Shown here in pieces: positions 47,871 through 60,406 of a stretch of 64,000 bases of DNA (position 1 is its first letter; each line of letters begins with the position of its first letter). Source of the stretch: Dryococelus australis (taxonomy: Eukaryota > Arthropoda > Insecta > Phasmatodea > Phasmatidae). The stretch spans positions 212,964,709 to 213,028,708 of the forward strand of contig CM057009.1 in the NCBI GenBank assembly GCA_029891345.1, read 5' to 3'. The notes under the pieces are model-generated. The model had not been told where the DNA came from. It was given only the letters and a program-made list of their open reading frames with translations, and did no database searches. A program made the position numbers and the translations under genes.

Positions 47871-50270
47871 TGAATGTTCTTTTAAGTCATTCTGCAGCTA
47901 TCTAATATACATTAATTCTGTAGATTTAAAGGATATTTTTTGTAAGAGGGGAAATAATATAGAACAAAATAATTATTTAAATTACAACTTGAAAGGCAGA
48001 TTGAATCATTTTTAATTCCACAGAAACAGTTCAGATTGTACACTTCTCGTCACAAAACATGAGCAATCTCGTGTAGCTGAAAATATTTCTAAGTCCCCTT
48101 CGGGTATTTTTGGCAGGCTGCCCCCGCCTAAGTCACAGGTACGTGCCGCGGAGTGGGCGTGGCTAAGAGCTGCAGAAACACATGGCTTTGGAGGAAAAAG
48201 GATACAAAACTCGAATAATAGTTCTGTGAGCTCAGTTTTGTCCGAATATATTCCAACACATTATATGTAATGCAGTTAAAGTAAATTAGTGGTGAAATCT
48301 TAGGAATTATGAACTAGCCTGTATCAGATCTGAGAAACAAATAGTAAATTATATATTTGAACATACCACACTGGACGACTGGAAAAAATTACTTCCAAAT
48401 CATGCATAATTGTAAATATAAAAGGAGGTATTACGTTATAATTTCCCTTGCTAACACACACGAGATCTTTGAAAACATTAAGTGATAATCACTAAAAACA
48501 TTAAATAATACATCATATGGAATAATGTTTTCATATGTATGATAATTAAAGACCATGAAATGTCTCAAAATGAATGGCCTGGAGTCTAGACTTCACAGTC
48601 CAATGCATACCAGATCAAATACTGTATATTCACTGTTCGTTTCTCCAGTAAGTGGCCAATATTACTCTAAATCATACAGCACGTGATCCCTAAATGTCTT
48701 TCTTTGCCAGTTTTGTATTCACTTCACACATTCCTGAGTGAGTCTTGTTAACCGTAATCCAATGCAAAGGTAGATTAGGTCAATAAGTGTGTAAAGTTTA
48801 GGTTGTCCTCAAAATAATCTGCGCAGTTTTCCTGTTCCTGCTTTGTTCCGTTCATAAAGTAAAGGCCTATTTACATGCACCGACATGTCTTAACCAAATC
48901 TGGATTACAGTAAATAGTTATTGATTATATAACTGTTGTAACACAAATTTACTACAGTATTATCTGCGGGAGTGATTATAGTCTCTTGAAAGATCTACAG
49001 TTATTTAAAAATACTCAAAATATTCACCTTTTAAAACATTATAACTTATAAAATACATGCAACAAGCTACTAGATACATTTCGAAGGAAACTATTCGCAG
49101 TAATGTGAGCACTTCTTGATGCCTGTCACATTTTATATATGGACGTAAGCACCCAAATATCGATAAAGATTACGTATTATATCATAACTCAGTTTTTATT
49201 TTCATTTATACACCAACTGAAGTATAAATAAAATTGCTTGCATGTTTCATGTGTGCGAACAGTCTATAATACTGTTACATCTAAGCTTGACAGTTCAACT
49301 CAAAGTGTTTTGTCATTATGTGTTTTCTCACCGAACTACCTCCATTGGCGATTCGTGCTAGTAATGGTAAGTAACCCAATTTGAAATACTTGGTGGCTGG
49401 CAGACACCACACTGACCAGGCAGCTAACTGATTGGTGGATACATGTGTAAGTGTGCTTTCTAGCAATTAGCCTCTCAGTGTTTCGCGCCATGTTATGCGA
49501 ATGCTCGCCATTGTGGTGTACACAACTAACATTTGTTTGATAATATTTCACATTGTGATCACAAACATGATTCGCCAACATTATATATATATATAGTCAG
49601 TTCCGCAACTACAGAACAAGCAAAATATATACAAATTTGATACTTGCGTTATCTTGGACTGTCTTACACACGAAACATTCAAGCATATAAATATTTACTA
49701 AATGAATGTTTCTTTAAGAATTTCCTTCCTTGCGGGATAAGGTATTGCAGTTTCTAAGTTTGAGTCCAAATTGATTGACCAAAAACCGAAAATTTTACCA
49801 GTGGAAGACCGTATTCCGTGCCTTTACGAAATAGGTACACAATTAGAGATAGATAATTGCATTTTCTTTATAACACATCTACCAACATCTGACTTTGAAG
49901 TCACCGCACTTTGACCTCATACCTACCAAAATCGTAGAGGTTATAGTGACGTAAAGGGCTGGGAGAGTGGAGGTACATTTTAAATATTAGTAATATGACA
50001 TGCAGTCAAATGAAAAGTTACTGAGCCAGAGTTCCAAAATGTCGTACAGGAAGGTACATCCTGATCCACTCAAGTTCTATTTCGCAGTGGTTCTTAAAAA
50101 ATATTTAATCATTTACCACCAATCTGTTCTACTTTCAAACCCTTTCTTCTCAGTTTATTAGGTTTGGTAGTGCAAGTCAGAAAATGAATAAATTCACAAT
50201 AACAATTTAATTTGTAATGTTGTGAGTACTATATAAAAATTACTTTGGCGCAAAGGGATGGGGGATAGGA
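47871..50270. other. AT-rich DNA with a GC-richer patch, no supported gene
   Basis: 48095-48200 is GC-rich (CTGCCCCCGCCTAAGTCAC, GCCGCGGAGTGGGCGTGGC). No transcript structure can be inferred. Only short frames elsewhere. Confidence 0.4.
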
Positions 50271-50870
50271 GCGGAGGAACCGCCCGCCATCATGTTGGAA
50301 TTTCCCTTTTTTTCCCCTAAAAATTTCCATGTTTTCCTCAAAATGAACTAAATGCCCCTAAAAATTTAGATGTTCAGTGAAAACGTCCCTTTTTTCCCCA
50401 AAAAATTCCCATTTTCCCAGGCAGATCAATGACCTTGGGTAGAGCAGTGAAACGGATCAGCAACCCAGGGTCAAGGATCGATGACCCCAGTGACCAGGAT
50501 CAGACCCCCCAGGGACAGAAGAGCAGGGCCAGGACCTTTGCCCTTCACCTTTGACATTTAACCCAAAAAAATCCAAAAAAGTAAAGAAAGTCAACAAAAT
50601 TCCAAAAAAAAAAAAAAATTTTATCCGAAAAAGAATATTACTAAAAGTACAAAAAATTATTTCAAAAATATTTAAAAACGTATTTTTAAAATTTTTTAAA
50701 TGTATCATCAACAATTTATTAAAAATTACGTATAAAACTTTTAAAAATTCACTAAGTAATGTATTATTAAAAATGTATTCAAAATCATTTTTAAAATCCA
50801 TAAAATATTATTATTAAAAATTAATTAAATAATTATTAAAAATTGTTTAAAAATTTATTAAAAATGAACT
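50271..50870. repeat. Low-complexity leader of the satellite-like region
   Basis: A C/T-rich part with repeated AATTTCC, CCCTTTTTT and CCCCTAAAAAT text (50290-50420), a GGTCAAGGATCGATGACC-type palindromic patch (about 50468), then 300 bp of AAAAATT-type sequence (50550-50870). It reads as one decayed repeat unit leading into the next array. Confidence 0.5.
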
Positions 50871-50879
50871 TTCCAGAGG

Positions 50880-51030
50880 TCACCCCTCACCCATACCCAT
50901 CCACCATTTTGGTAGGTGCAAGGGGCGACCATATTGATAGGTGGCCTCCATGTTGGTAGCCGACCGCCATCTTGGTAGGCAGCCACCATCTTGGTAGGCG
51001 ACCGCCATCGTGGTAGTAATCACCTGTCCG
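50880..51030. repeat. Short tandem repeat of about 20 bp (CCGCCATCTTGGTAGG)
   Basis: CCACCATTTTGGTAGG, CGACCATATTGATAGG, CTCCATGTTGGTAG, CGCCATCTTGGTAGGC, CACCATCTTGGTAGGC and CGCCATCGTGGTAG follow one another. 'CGCCATCTTGG' is a text I recall from insect satellite-like repeats, and it also appears at 50281 (CCGCCATCATGTTGG). Confidence 0.7.
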
Positions 51031-52045
51031 CCATATTGGATGCAGGTAAATATGACCTCAAACCCATGACCTTAAATGACCTTGAAAACCAAAACTAGAG
51101 AAAACATATGTAAAAGTCAACAAGCATAATTCATTGCAAACTACCACTGCCATACTGGATGTAGGTACCATTGTCTTTGACCCCATGACCTTGAATGATC
51201 TTGAAAACCAAATCTCGAGAAGAAATACATAAAAGTCAACAAGCATATTACAACTAACTACTACTACCATATGAAATGCAGGTGACCTGACTGTGACCTC
51301 TTGATCTTAAATTACTTTGAAAACAAAAACTAGAGAAAAAATACATCAAAGTCAGCAAGCACACTTCAATACTACCTACTACCATCATATTAGATGCAGA
51401 CTACCTTGACCTTAACATCATGACCTTGAAAACAAAAACTTGATAAAAAATACAAGTCTACAAGCACACTACAATAGTAACAACTACCACCATAATAGAT
51501 GCAGACTATGTTGACCGTAAGCTCATGATTTTGCATGACCTTGAAAAAAACACTATTAATAAAATACGTTAAGGTCAGCAAGCATAATACATTACACACT
51601 ACGGCCACAATATTAGATGCAGGCATCCTCAACATTGACCCCATTACATTGAATGACCTTGAAAACAAAATCTCGACAAGAAATACATGAAAGTCAACAA
51701 GCATATTACATTTTTAACTACTATGACCATATTAGATGTAGGTGAAATTAACCTTGACCTTATGACTTTGAATGACCTTGAAAACAAAAACACGAGAAAA
51801 ATACATAAAAGTCAACAAAAATATTACTTTACTAACAACTACCACCTATTAGATGCAGGTGACCTGAACCGTAGCCCCATCACGTTCAATGACTTTAAAA
51901 ACAAAAACTTGAGAAAAGGTACATTAAAGTTAGCAAGCATATTACTTTACAAACTACTGTTATCGTTTTAGATACAGACAACCTTGACCTTGGTCCCATA
52001 ACCTTGAATGAACTTGAAAACGAAAATTCCAGAAAAAATACATGC
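51031..52045. repeat. Satellite-like tandem array, unit about 117 bp, about 8-9 copies
   Basis: Each unit carries CCATGACCTTGAATGACCTTGAAAAC(A/C)AAA, then A(C/G)(T/A)AGAGAAAA..ATACATAAAAGTCAACAAGCAT, ATTACA..AACTACTAC and ATATTAGATGCAGGT. The TGACCTTGA-type block starts near 51067, 51186, 51302, 51418, 51526, 51643, 51760, 51877 and 51995, so the period is 116-119. Copies differ at 10-20 percent of sites by eye. Apparent open frames across it are by-products of the repeat. Confidence 0.9.
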
Positions 52046-52310
52046 TTTAGAATTCTTGTATGTATAGTTGTATGCCCTTTTCAATACAGTGAAGTTATCA
52101 CTGCCAAATCTATGTCTTAGCTGCAACTTGTGGCCTCGAACAAGGCGGTTTGGCCATTATACCATATGTCTTCTGGTAGGCACAGTTGCCTGCAATTTTT
52201 TAAATGGTGAATTTATAGCTGCCATATTCATATGTATCACTCTTGATATCGAACAAGGCGATATATATGGACTACCATACCACAAGCCTTCATTATTCTT
52301 TGGATAGACC
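52046..52310. repeat. Diverged pair of about 118-bp repeats after the array
   Basis: GTGAAGTTATCACTGCCAAA (52089) and GTGAATTTATAGCTGCCATA (52207) start two units that both contain CGAACAAGGCG and a CATTATACCATATG / CTACCATACCACA segment. Same spacing as the preceding array but different sequence. Confidence 0.6.
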
Positions 52311-53094
52311 TGTTACTGATGCCAGAATTGTTGGCAACCCTATCAGCTATTTTGTTGATCGGTATGTCTTAACACTCATACCTATTTAGCCTCGCGGTCA
52401 TAACACATACTCATACTTTTTTACTTTTTCCCTTTCTCTTCTATAAATAGCCTTTTTATATATTCTTAAATATTCACTGACATCTATTGAATAAATTTGC
52501 AGTTAAACTGCATCTAATGGGGTAATGTTTCTAGGTCGGATGCTACAAAGCCAGAGCCGTGTTTGTAGTTGTTCCACCTCTCCCCAACAAACTCCCGCAC
52601 CCACCTTCAGACAAGTTCCACAACGTCTGGCTCAGACAGTAGCGTGCTTCTTGAACGCTGACCCAGACTTGGTCGAGCGAGCGTATATGTGTCTGCTCTG
52701 TAACTAGACCAAACAATCCTATAGGTCATTTGGAAAGCTTTCAGTCATTCTTGAACAAATATCCCTGCAACTGGGCGTGCAGTGTCGTCTCATTTCAAAA
52801 TATTTTCCGCGCCTAAATATTAGAGATAATTTACCTGTATTATGTTCAGTTCATGACATAGCAAAGTCATGTTTTAGGCTATTCTTTTAAACTGATTTCT
52901 TCAGCTACATTGTTTTTATTCCTTTTAATAAAATATTCTTTAAAGTAAGCGCTTTTAGGCAGACATAACCATTTAAAGTGTAGCGCTAATATTAACATAC
53001 GTAAAAACACTTGGATTTAGCATGTTAGTACAAATTTGTTGTTACGACATCATTGCGTATGTAAGACAACAACTATAATCGGATAGTGAACATT
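52311..53094. other. No supported gene
   Basis: A GC-richer patch at 52535-52700 has a 60-codon open frame without motifs. Otherwise AT-rich. Confidence 0.4.
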
Positions 53095-53375
53095 AAGCAT
53101 TCCTGGGGCCGTGGTGATGTAGTGGTTAGACAACTCTCCTCCCACCATGGAGAACCGGGTTCGATTCCTGACGATGTCACCTCCGGATTTTCACATGTGG
53201 GAATTGTGCAGGGTGATGCAGCTGTTCAGTGGGTTTTCTCACTGATCCCCCATTTCCCCCACTCTTGCATTCCAGCACTGCTTCATACTCATCTCGGTCT
53301 ACCCTCAAGGGCTCTCAAAACCTCGGTGTTAAGAGCCGCCCAAATCTCTTCACTCGCTCATTAAGCAATCCACCT
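53095..53375 (+). mobile_element. SINE-A copy 3, best preserved head
   Basis: GGCCGTGGTGATGTAGTGGT (box A region, TAGTGGTTAGA) and GGGTTCGATTCCTG (box B, 53157-53170) are spaced like a pol III promoter. Body: TGGGAATTGTGCAGGGTGAT, GGGTTTTCTCACTGATCCCC, TTGCATTCCAGCACTGCTTC, CATACTCATCTCGG, GCTCTCAAAACCTCGG and GCCGCCCAAATCTC. The best copy for defining the family. Confidence 0.85.
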
Positions 53376-53754
53376 AAGAGGGCGTATTTTGTCCAGAAGG
53401 GCGAGACACTGAGGACGACCCAGGCACGTGCATCACATGCCTCATCGTCTCTATGTGCAAGGTACTGAACAAGTGTGCAGTCTTTCCTTCAAAACGTACC
53501 ACTGAGAGAACTCTAAAATTAAGCCTATTTCATAAAATATTTGCTACATTTTCTTATTGCCAAACAAAAAAGTAAATATATATTTAGGTTTCAGTTTCTT
53601 GTCATGCATTTACATTTAAATCCTATATTCATAAACTGAGCTTTCGCCCATGCACAAAAATGGCAATGCCGAATATCTATTTATATTTTGACGGCTTTGT
53701 TTGGCATGATCAGTGTGAATGTGAACTGAACCAGGCTTTAGTGTGAAATCATCC

Positions 53755-53985
53755 AATAGAAACCTTGGAGTGCGTGAAGAGATTTGGGCAGCTCTTAACA
53801 GCGAGGTCTTGAGAGCCGATGAGGGTGATTGAGGTGAGTTTGGTGTGGTGCCGGAATGAAGGGGCGGGGAAACGGGAGGTCCCCGAGAAAACCCGCCGAC
53901 CAACTACGTCGTCCGGCACGATTCCCACTTGCGAAAATCCGGTGACCCGGCCGGGGATTGAACCAGATTCGCCTTGGTGAGAGGT
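53755..53985 (-). mobile_element. SINE-A copy 4, inverted
   Basis: Reverse complement gives GGTTCAATCCCCGGCCGGGT, GTGGGAATCGTGCCGGACGA, GGGTTTTCTCGGGGACCTCC, TTCATTCCGGCACCACACC, ACTCACCTCAATCACCCTC, GGCTCTCAAGACCTCGC and GCTGCCCAAATCTC. The box A part is eroded. It faces copy 3 only 380 bp away. Confidence 0.85.
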
Positions 53986-53989
53986 AGGG

Positions 53990-56900
53990 AATCCTTTGAA
54001 AAGCTTTTAGTAACGAGTACAGATAATCGTGCCGTTAGTATTTTCTACCCGTTGCAGTGCTCGTTCGTGTCCATCGTATTACTGAAGGAAGGGAGCTCAA
54101 CAGGGCCACGATGTCTGGCACAAGCAGTAGTGTGAGCTGCAAGCAGTGGCAACCGCACATAGCCAGGCGGACTATGAAGCAGTTGAAAGGGGAAACCACC
54201 TGACTGCCTGTTCGTTTTGTCTCAACACTAGGCACGCCTTGTTAAAGAAAAGTCTACTTGGCTTATTTATTCAAACAAATTACTACCACTTATGAAATAA
54301 AATTGACTTCATTTTTTATTCGGGAAAAAATATCTTTAGAAAGCAAGGGTAGGGTGCAAACATGTTGAGATTCTTTTTAATAAGGTATTATTCCTAGTTA
54401 CCCTTATCGATTAGATGAACAAAATCTTAGTTTGACTAAATGTAATACACTACAAATACATTATATTATTTTCTATATAATTTCTCATGTCATATGTTTT
54501 CTCTTTTGCATGTTTATTTGTTTTTATTTGCTCACCAAACATTTAATTGTAGGGCTGGAAGTATTAACACTAACAAGGGAACTGGAGCCTCTGTGTTACA
54601 GACCACAAGATTAACTGAAGCTGAGTATTTGCAAGTTTCATAAGAAAAAAAGTTTCCCACGAAGACTCATGGTTCTGAACATAATCATAGTTCAGTCGGC
54701 AAGTTGAAACATGATAGGGAAATTGAAGGCACGTACAAAACCCGTATTTTGCGTCATATCTAAGTGGCATCTGCAATTAATATATGATATTCGTTGGCCA
54801 CAAAATTAACATTAACTAAGAACAGAGATGAAAAATGCTTGTAATTCTTTAAACTATCAATGTTGATGTGAAATACTGTATGTAGGTAAAACACAGCTGT
54901 TAGTTAAAAACAGTGGCATGAGAGAGACATAAGCGGCTGTTAACAACTAAGATCTACAGAGCTGATAGTGACGAAGAGAGGTACAGATGGAGCAGCGATA
55001 GAAAACTGAGTATCGAGAGTACACCAACACTACCCACTGGCCAACAGCAACGCCCGCCACATTTCCTACACATGAAAATCCAGATGTGACCCCTATTTAT
55101 AGTGGTGCGAGGCGAGTAGTCTTACAGTTACAACACCACAGCTTCTATAAGCAATTAAAAACTTTAAAAATAAACGTCCCTTTTTTTGGCGAGCTGGTAT
55201 TCTCAGAGGAATAACTTTTCTATCCTATTGTAAAAGCGACAAGAGAAACCTGAGCCTCCATATTAAAATTATTAAACTTGTATTGCAGTGCTTTATTAAG
55301 TCAGCAAGAAAGGCAAATAATCTTGCTTCCTTGAATACCTCTATGTCAAATGTTGTAATGTCATTTTATGTCAGATGTTTGAACGCATATAGTGCAAGCT
55401 GTGCCTGGTTGGAATTTTGGGCTGACATGCATGTTAAAAATGTTTCAAGTTCACTTACAGCACACAAAAGCGTGAAAATGGCAGTGGGATTGCCTAGTAT
55501 AGCCATGGTAGTGAAATTTACATAATTATCCTGAGCATAACTGCGAGGAGGTGGTTTCAGGTCGGAAATGCATGCAGCAGCGAAACAAACACTGCAGCTC
55601 ACATCATTATGTTTGGGCTACAGTATCGTAGAAGGCCACAGACAGTTCTCAACCCCCGCTCTCCAGTTTCCTAGAGGGCTGTGCTTTGTAAAAGTTATCG
55701 TATAAAGCGAAGAAAATATGCACATTTTGTACGAGTAATTGAACTAGCATATAAATTAATGCCCTTGAGCCTCTTAGTTTTGCAATATATTTCATTGCAG
55801 ACTGGCTGCCAGTCAAAATATTTAATCTAGTTTTTAACAAACAGCTATCATAAATTTTTCTGCATGGGAAATTGTATAGAGCATAAATGAAGAGAATAAA
55901 ACGTTCTACAAAAAATGTTTTCATTCATTGAGTTGATAGTTTAATGATTGAGAAGATGCACACAATTAAACCCTAAGAGTCAATATATTTGCGCATATGA
56001 GTACCCAATTGATCAATTATAAAAAGATAGGTAAGCTGAATTGCTTTGATATGCCTGTATTATTTTATGTTAAACCACATTTAACGTACCAATATCGGTC
56101 CAGAAACTATTTATTCCAGTTATTTTGTAATTTATTACATGTTTTGTTTAAAACACTGATAAAGTCTCATTTCATTCAATTGTTTATTTACAACATGCTG
56201 TGTTATTTGTATCAAATTTCCGATAACATTCACTAGTACATGTGCAATATTTAAAAAATGTATGGCCCCCCTCCCCCCCCCTTTTTTTTTCCGTTCCTTA
56301 GTTACACGGCTCTGTGGTTATAGAATAGTATTGAAAAGTTCATGTCATTGCCATGTTAAAAATAAGTGACCGACCCATGTAAAACATATAAGTTTATTTG
56401 GTCTGCGTAGTGAATCTTGTTTGCCAAATTAGGTAGTAATAGGTTTATTGTTTTCTGACATTTGACACAATGTGTTTTTTTGTTGTAGCGTACCTTACAA
56501 TATTGCAGACAAAAGAGACAATGTACCAGCATGTTTAGTACTTGTAGGTGATACGTTCAACACATCAAGTTTGGTTGAAATTGGCCAACAAACAGTATGA
56601 TACATGCTGTATACTAAATGAACCTAAAATATTTATATAGTCGCCATATAAAAATTAAGTTTCTTACACCTTTAAATTGCATATGTTATCATGGCATACA
56701 CAGTATTAGATACAGTATACAAAGAGTGCTTGAAATTGGTCACATCATTTCATAGATACAGAGTAGTTATCAAAATGTCTATATTGCCACCAATTAAAAC
56801 GAAATGCCTGAACCAATTAATTCATATCAGCATACTTCTTGTTTGTCAACTTTGGTTGGAATGGGCAGATTGTTTTCTGTGTTACGATAAGATAACCTTA

Positions 56901-58917
56901 TTTTTTCATAGGTGCGCTATATTACAAAATGATGAATGAAAATTGTTATTTATTGGCATATTCACAGTAATGCCTTTAGTCGATACTTTCTTAATACCAA
57001 ATCTAGTTGAATTTTATATATATATATATATATAAACAAACACACATACAAAATTTAAAAACAAATATTTGATTTGTATGACGCTGTTGTAAAAATACAG
57101 TAAGTGCCATATTAATCTTAGTTGTGTATGGTACCATTGCCTACTATAGGCCTAAAAGGCACTAGTTGCGTGCAAAATGTGGCAGCAATCTATTGTGTAA
57201 TTTCCAAGATATGATGTTAAAAGTTTATTGTTTTCACGATGGCGAACCAATAAGAACATACCTTCCTAGATTAAAGACGTATAAAATTAACTGTGAAAAT
57301 ACACAATTTGATTTTACCTAGTAAAATAATTCCCCAGATATGCAATGGCGCCCTACTGTATTAATATTACAACCCTTTTGAAATCAAGCAAACGGCTTTG
57401 CAGAACATTGTAAAAATCAGATGTCCTTACTAAGTTCAATATGTGCCCCGAATTTGGTGAAATATGCTTCACAGGATCGAATGTTATTATAAGGGACATA
57501 CAGTACATCACAGACAAACATTTGCATGATTATATAAGCTAATTTTTCCAAGAAAAGTAGATTAACATTGAATGGAAGTGAAAGTGAATTGAATGTTTCA
57601 AGTTAATCAATAAATTACAGAAGGATTATAATTTATTTCGAATTATTAAACAACTGTTAGCAGCAACGTTAATTTTTGAAATAAACTGTTTACGACAACA
57701 ACTAAATGTCTCATAAGAAAAAATAAATAAATAATTTAAATATTATAAGCTGTGTATTAAGTTTCCTTTTTTTTTTTCTTCCTTTTAATTATTGTTGTTA
57801 ATGTTTAAATTGATTCAGGAAGTGTTTCGTACAACTTGTGGCGTACCCTATTAGGTTTCCTTGCATTTTTTCGTGGTTTCACAGAATCCTTGGTGGATGT
57901 CATTATTTCCATTTTTCCTTAAATAATATAACTTTATGATATGCACTTAAGATTATGTTGGTTCAGCGATGCAATGAGGTAGGCTACCGTTTAAAGAAAA
58001 AACGTTCAGTTTGACTCCATGCTATATAAACTGATACAGAAGAAAACAATGAGAATAATAAGTCTGGTGGACGAACGTTTGCTTCCACCTGAGATTTAAT
58101 CTAGGTTACACCACATACAAAAACCTCTACTGGAATCGCGCTGCAAAATGTTTTGTTGCCTTCTCTGAAACATGCAGTTGTAAGTCATCTTCTTGCTTCG
58201 CATCCAGTACAACAAATAGTAACTGATCTCTGGCGTGGGATACTTTATTATGTAATCATGTTCCAATCGTATTTTTGCTTATATTCACTATGAATTTACA
58301 CGTCATACTTTATGATTGTTTAGTTTTGTGTGGCATGTATAATGTCAGGAATGTGATTCCCTAATCTAAATCATACAGGCTACGTAAAGAAACATACAGT
58401 ATTAATTGTCATGATTACGGTCAGTACACACAGCGACGTGTGCAGAGTTCAAGGCAGGTACCAGTGCATATACAGCCGTTAGATGGTGCAGGCTAAGTTG
58501 ACCAGGCTGTTAAAGCAACCTGCCTGTCTATGTGGGTCCATCGCAGATCAAAGTGCCACTGCAGCTGAACTGACGCCATAAACGTGGTTAGCGTACGTGA
58601 CGATAAACGGGAAGAGTGTACAAAGAGCGAGAACCTCGCAGGATTGCCAGGTGTACAAATCAGTGTGAGTCAATGTTCAGGAATTTAATGACAACCCATT
58701 ACTTCACGCTGCGAGGCATGTGGCGAGTGGCAATGCGTTTTAATTGCCCCTGACCATGCGGAAAAAGAGATCAAGTTAATATCTATCATAACCACGGTGA
58801 AAATACATTGAAATTGATGTGACTCGATTTTTGCGTCATAAAGAAATCTGGTAATCTATTCAAGTATTGTTTTTTTTTTATTGCAAGCATGCCGACATAC
58901 GTACATTATCTGCTAAA
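53990..58917. other. AT-rich DNA without supported genes
   Basis: Only short frames without motifs. A (TA)n run lies at 57016-57034. GC-richer patches at 54035-54200 and 58430-58760 hold no coding motif. Parts of 56500-57500 contain text such as 'GAATTTGGTGAAAT' seen in satellite-like repeats, but I could not define a unit. Confidence 0.4.
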
Positions 58918-59150
58918 GGCTGGTCACGGTAAAATGAGCACTTTTGAGGCACTAGTTACTTTTTATCTTTCAGCCATTTTTTATTCTTTAACCACCTTTT
59001 TAATTAAATATGGCCATGTAAGTAATAACCACAGTGTAAATATTATACCGCACTCTGAAATTAATGCATAAGGCTAAAGTAATATATATTTATTGACTAT
59101 TATTCCAAATTAGAGGGCTTTCAAAAGTGCTCAATTTACCATGAATGGCC
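58918..59150. mobile_element. 233-bp TA MITE, copy 1
   Basis: Ends GGCTGGTCACGGTAAAATGA..CACTTTTGAGGC and, reverse complemented, GGCCATTCATGGTAAATTGA..GCACTTTTGAAAG. Length is 233 bp, exactly as in the copy at 63398. The right flank is TA; the left flank (AA) has probably mutated. Interior text (CCACAGTGTAAATATTATAC, AAATTAATGCATAAGGCTAA) aligns with the other copy. No ORF of note. Confidence 0.8.
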
Positions 59151-59599
59151 TATAAAATGCAGGCATTCACCGCATAGACAGGTACACGCCACCTTACAAA
59201 AGAAAGGCTTTTGGCAAGGAGGTTTGTCTAGTTAAACTGAATGTATTCTATCCATGTGATGTGGGGGGAGGTAGAAAAGACATACAATGCAGATGAATGA
59301 TTTACAAACACCACCTTGTTCTGTACCTTACTTCAAACATTTTGTAGGAAAGGTTTGCTAACAAAAATCAAAATGAATAAAACAAAGTGTAAATTGTAAA
59401 TTTCAGAAACACGTTGAGTCCATACATACATACAAAAACATAAAATAACGTCTTCAAAAAAATTATTAAACCCCAAAGAATTCATACGAACCGTTACAAG
59501 TAACATATATTTTCATAAGCTCTAATGACTCCTGTAGTAATTTCCATCTAGACGACTGTGCAATGTATCGTAAAATGATATACAAGTACAAACATGCTG

Positions 59600-60200
59600 A
59601 GACAAACCAAGGAGTGGATAGCCAAACGTACTTTCGCGTAGTGAAGAAAGTTATATTGTGAAACTAATCCATCAGAGATCTTTTACCAGTCCACGCACTA
59701 TTACAAGAGACCTACGAAATACTTTCAAAGTCACTGTAACCAATGACAGTGAGAAGAGTGTTCAGCAATAGTACTATAATACAAGAACACCACAGAAGTA
59801 ATCGTACATAGGCAAATGTAATTATAAGAAGAGACTTAACTTCGCGAAGGTATATTTACAGAACGATTACTGGACAGACGTAATATTTCCAGATGAGAAT
59901 AAATTCGAGGTTTTCGATCATGGCAGTCCACTATTAGTGTGGAGAAAATCAAAAGAGATAAATCCCCAAAATTCTCGTCCTACCGTCAAGCATGGTGGGG
60001 GTTCAGTTACGGTGTGAGGGTGCATGAGTGCATGTGGTGTAGATGAACTGATGTATATATATTGACTATTGGATCAATAAAACTATATTGACCAGTTTAA
60101 ACATAATTTGCGACCTAATGCTATATAAATTGATGTAGTTATTCACATTTTACAAGGATAATGGTACTAAGCGTAAATCCTTCATGAGTTGAACAATTTC
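59600..60200 (+). pseudogene. Tc1-like transposase relic
   Basis: In order across shifting frames: FTSPRTITRDLRN (second HTH), YKKRLNFAKVYLQNDYWTDV, IFPDENKFEVFDH (first catalytic Asp in 'PDEN'), LLVWRKSKEINPQNSRPTVK, HGGGSVTV, GCMSACGVDEL, YIDQFKHNLRPNA and FYKDN, the eroded 'FQQDND' block with the second Asp. The C-terminal Glu region is lost. It belongs to a Tc1 group different from 61771-62805, because the 'HGGGSVMVWGC' block is present here. Many stops. Confidence 0.8.
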
Positions 60201-60262
60201 CCTCCTAGTGTCATACAAACTGTAGTAAAGTTGATGCCAGCGCATTTGAGAAGCGTTTTAGG

Positions 60263-60406
60263 ACTGCCTAGCACCTTCCAAGACATGCCTATGACTGCCT
60301 CCAAGTCAATCCTTGGATTGACTAGCACCCTCCAAGTCGATCCTAGGACTTCCTAGCTACCTTCAAGTCGATTCTAGCACTGCCTAACACCCTCCAAGTG
60401 GAGGGT
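60263..60406. repeat. Minisatellite, unit about 31 bp, about 4.7 copies
   Basis: Variants of CTGCCTAGCACCCTCCAAG plus TCGATCCTAGGA follow each other at 60263, 60293 (short, 8 bp deleted), 60316, 60347 and 60378. It is GC-rich and sharply bounded, directly after the C-terminal erosion point of the preceding Tc1 relic. Confidence 0.8.

Noticed and set aside
50457..51971. Long frames on both strands in the satellite region
   Set aside because: They follow the 117-bp period or the AAAAATT low-complexity text and are not proteins.
51031..52045. CRISPR array (regular repeats)
   Set aside because: Repeats and spacers are not separable, all of the unit repeats, and the genome is eukaryotic.
53157..53170. 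tRNA gene (box A and box B present)
   Set aside because: The head of SINE-A has both boxes but cannot fold a full cloverleaf with acceptor stem, and is followed by the SINE body. The same holds for the heads at 8235, 18361 and 47614.
55283..55602. Opposed ORFs of about 80 aa
   Set aside because: No motif on either strand, no splice or promoter signals, and lengths are expected by chance.
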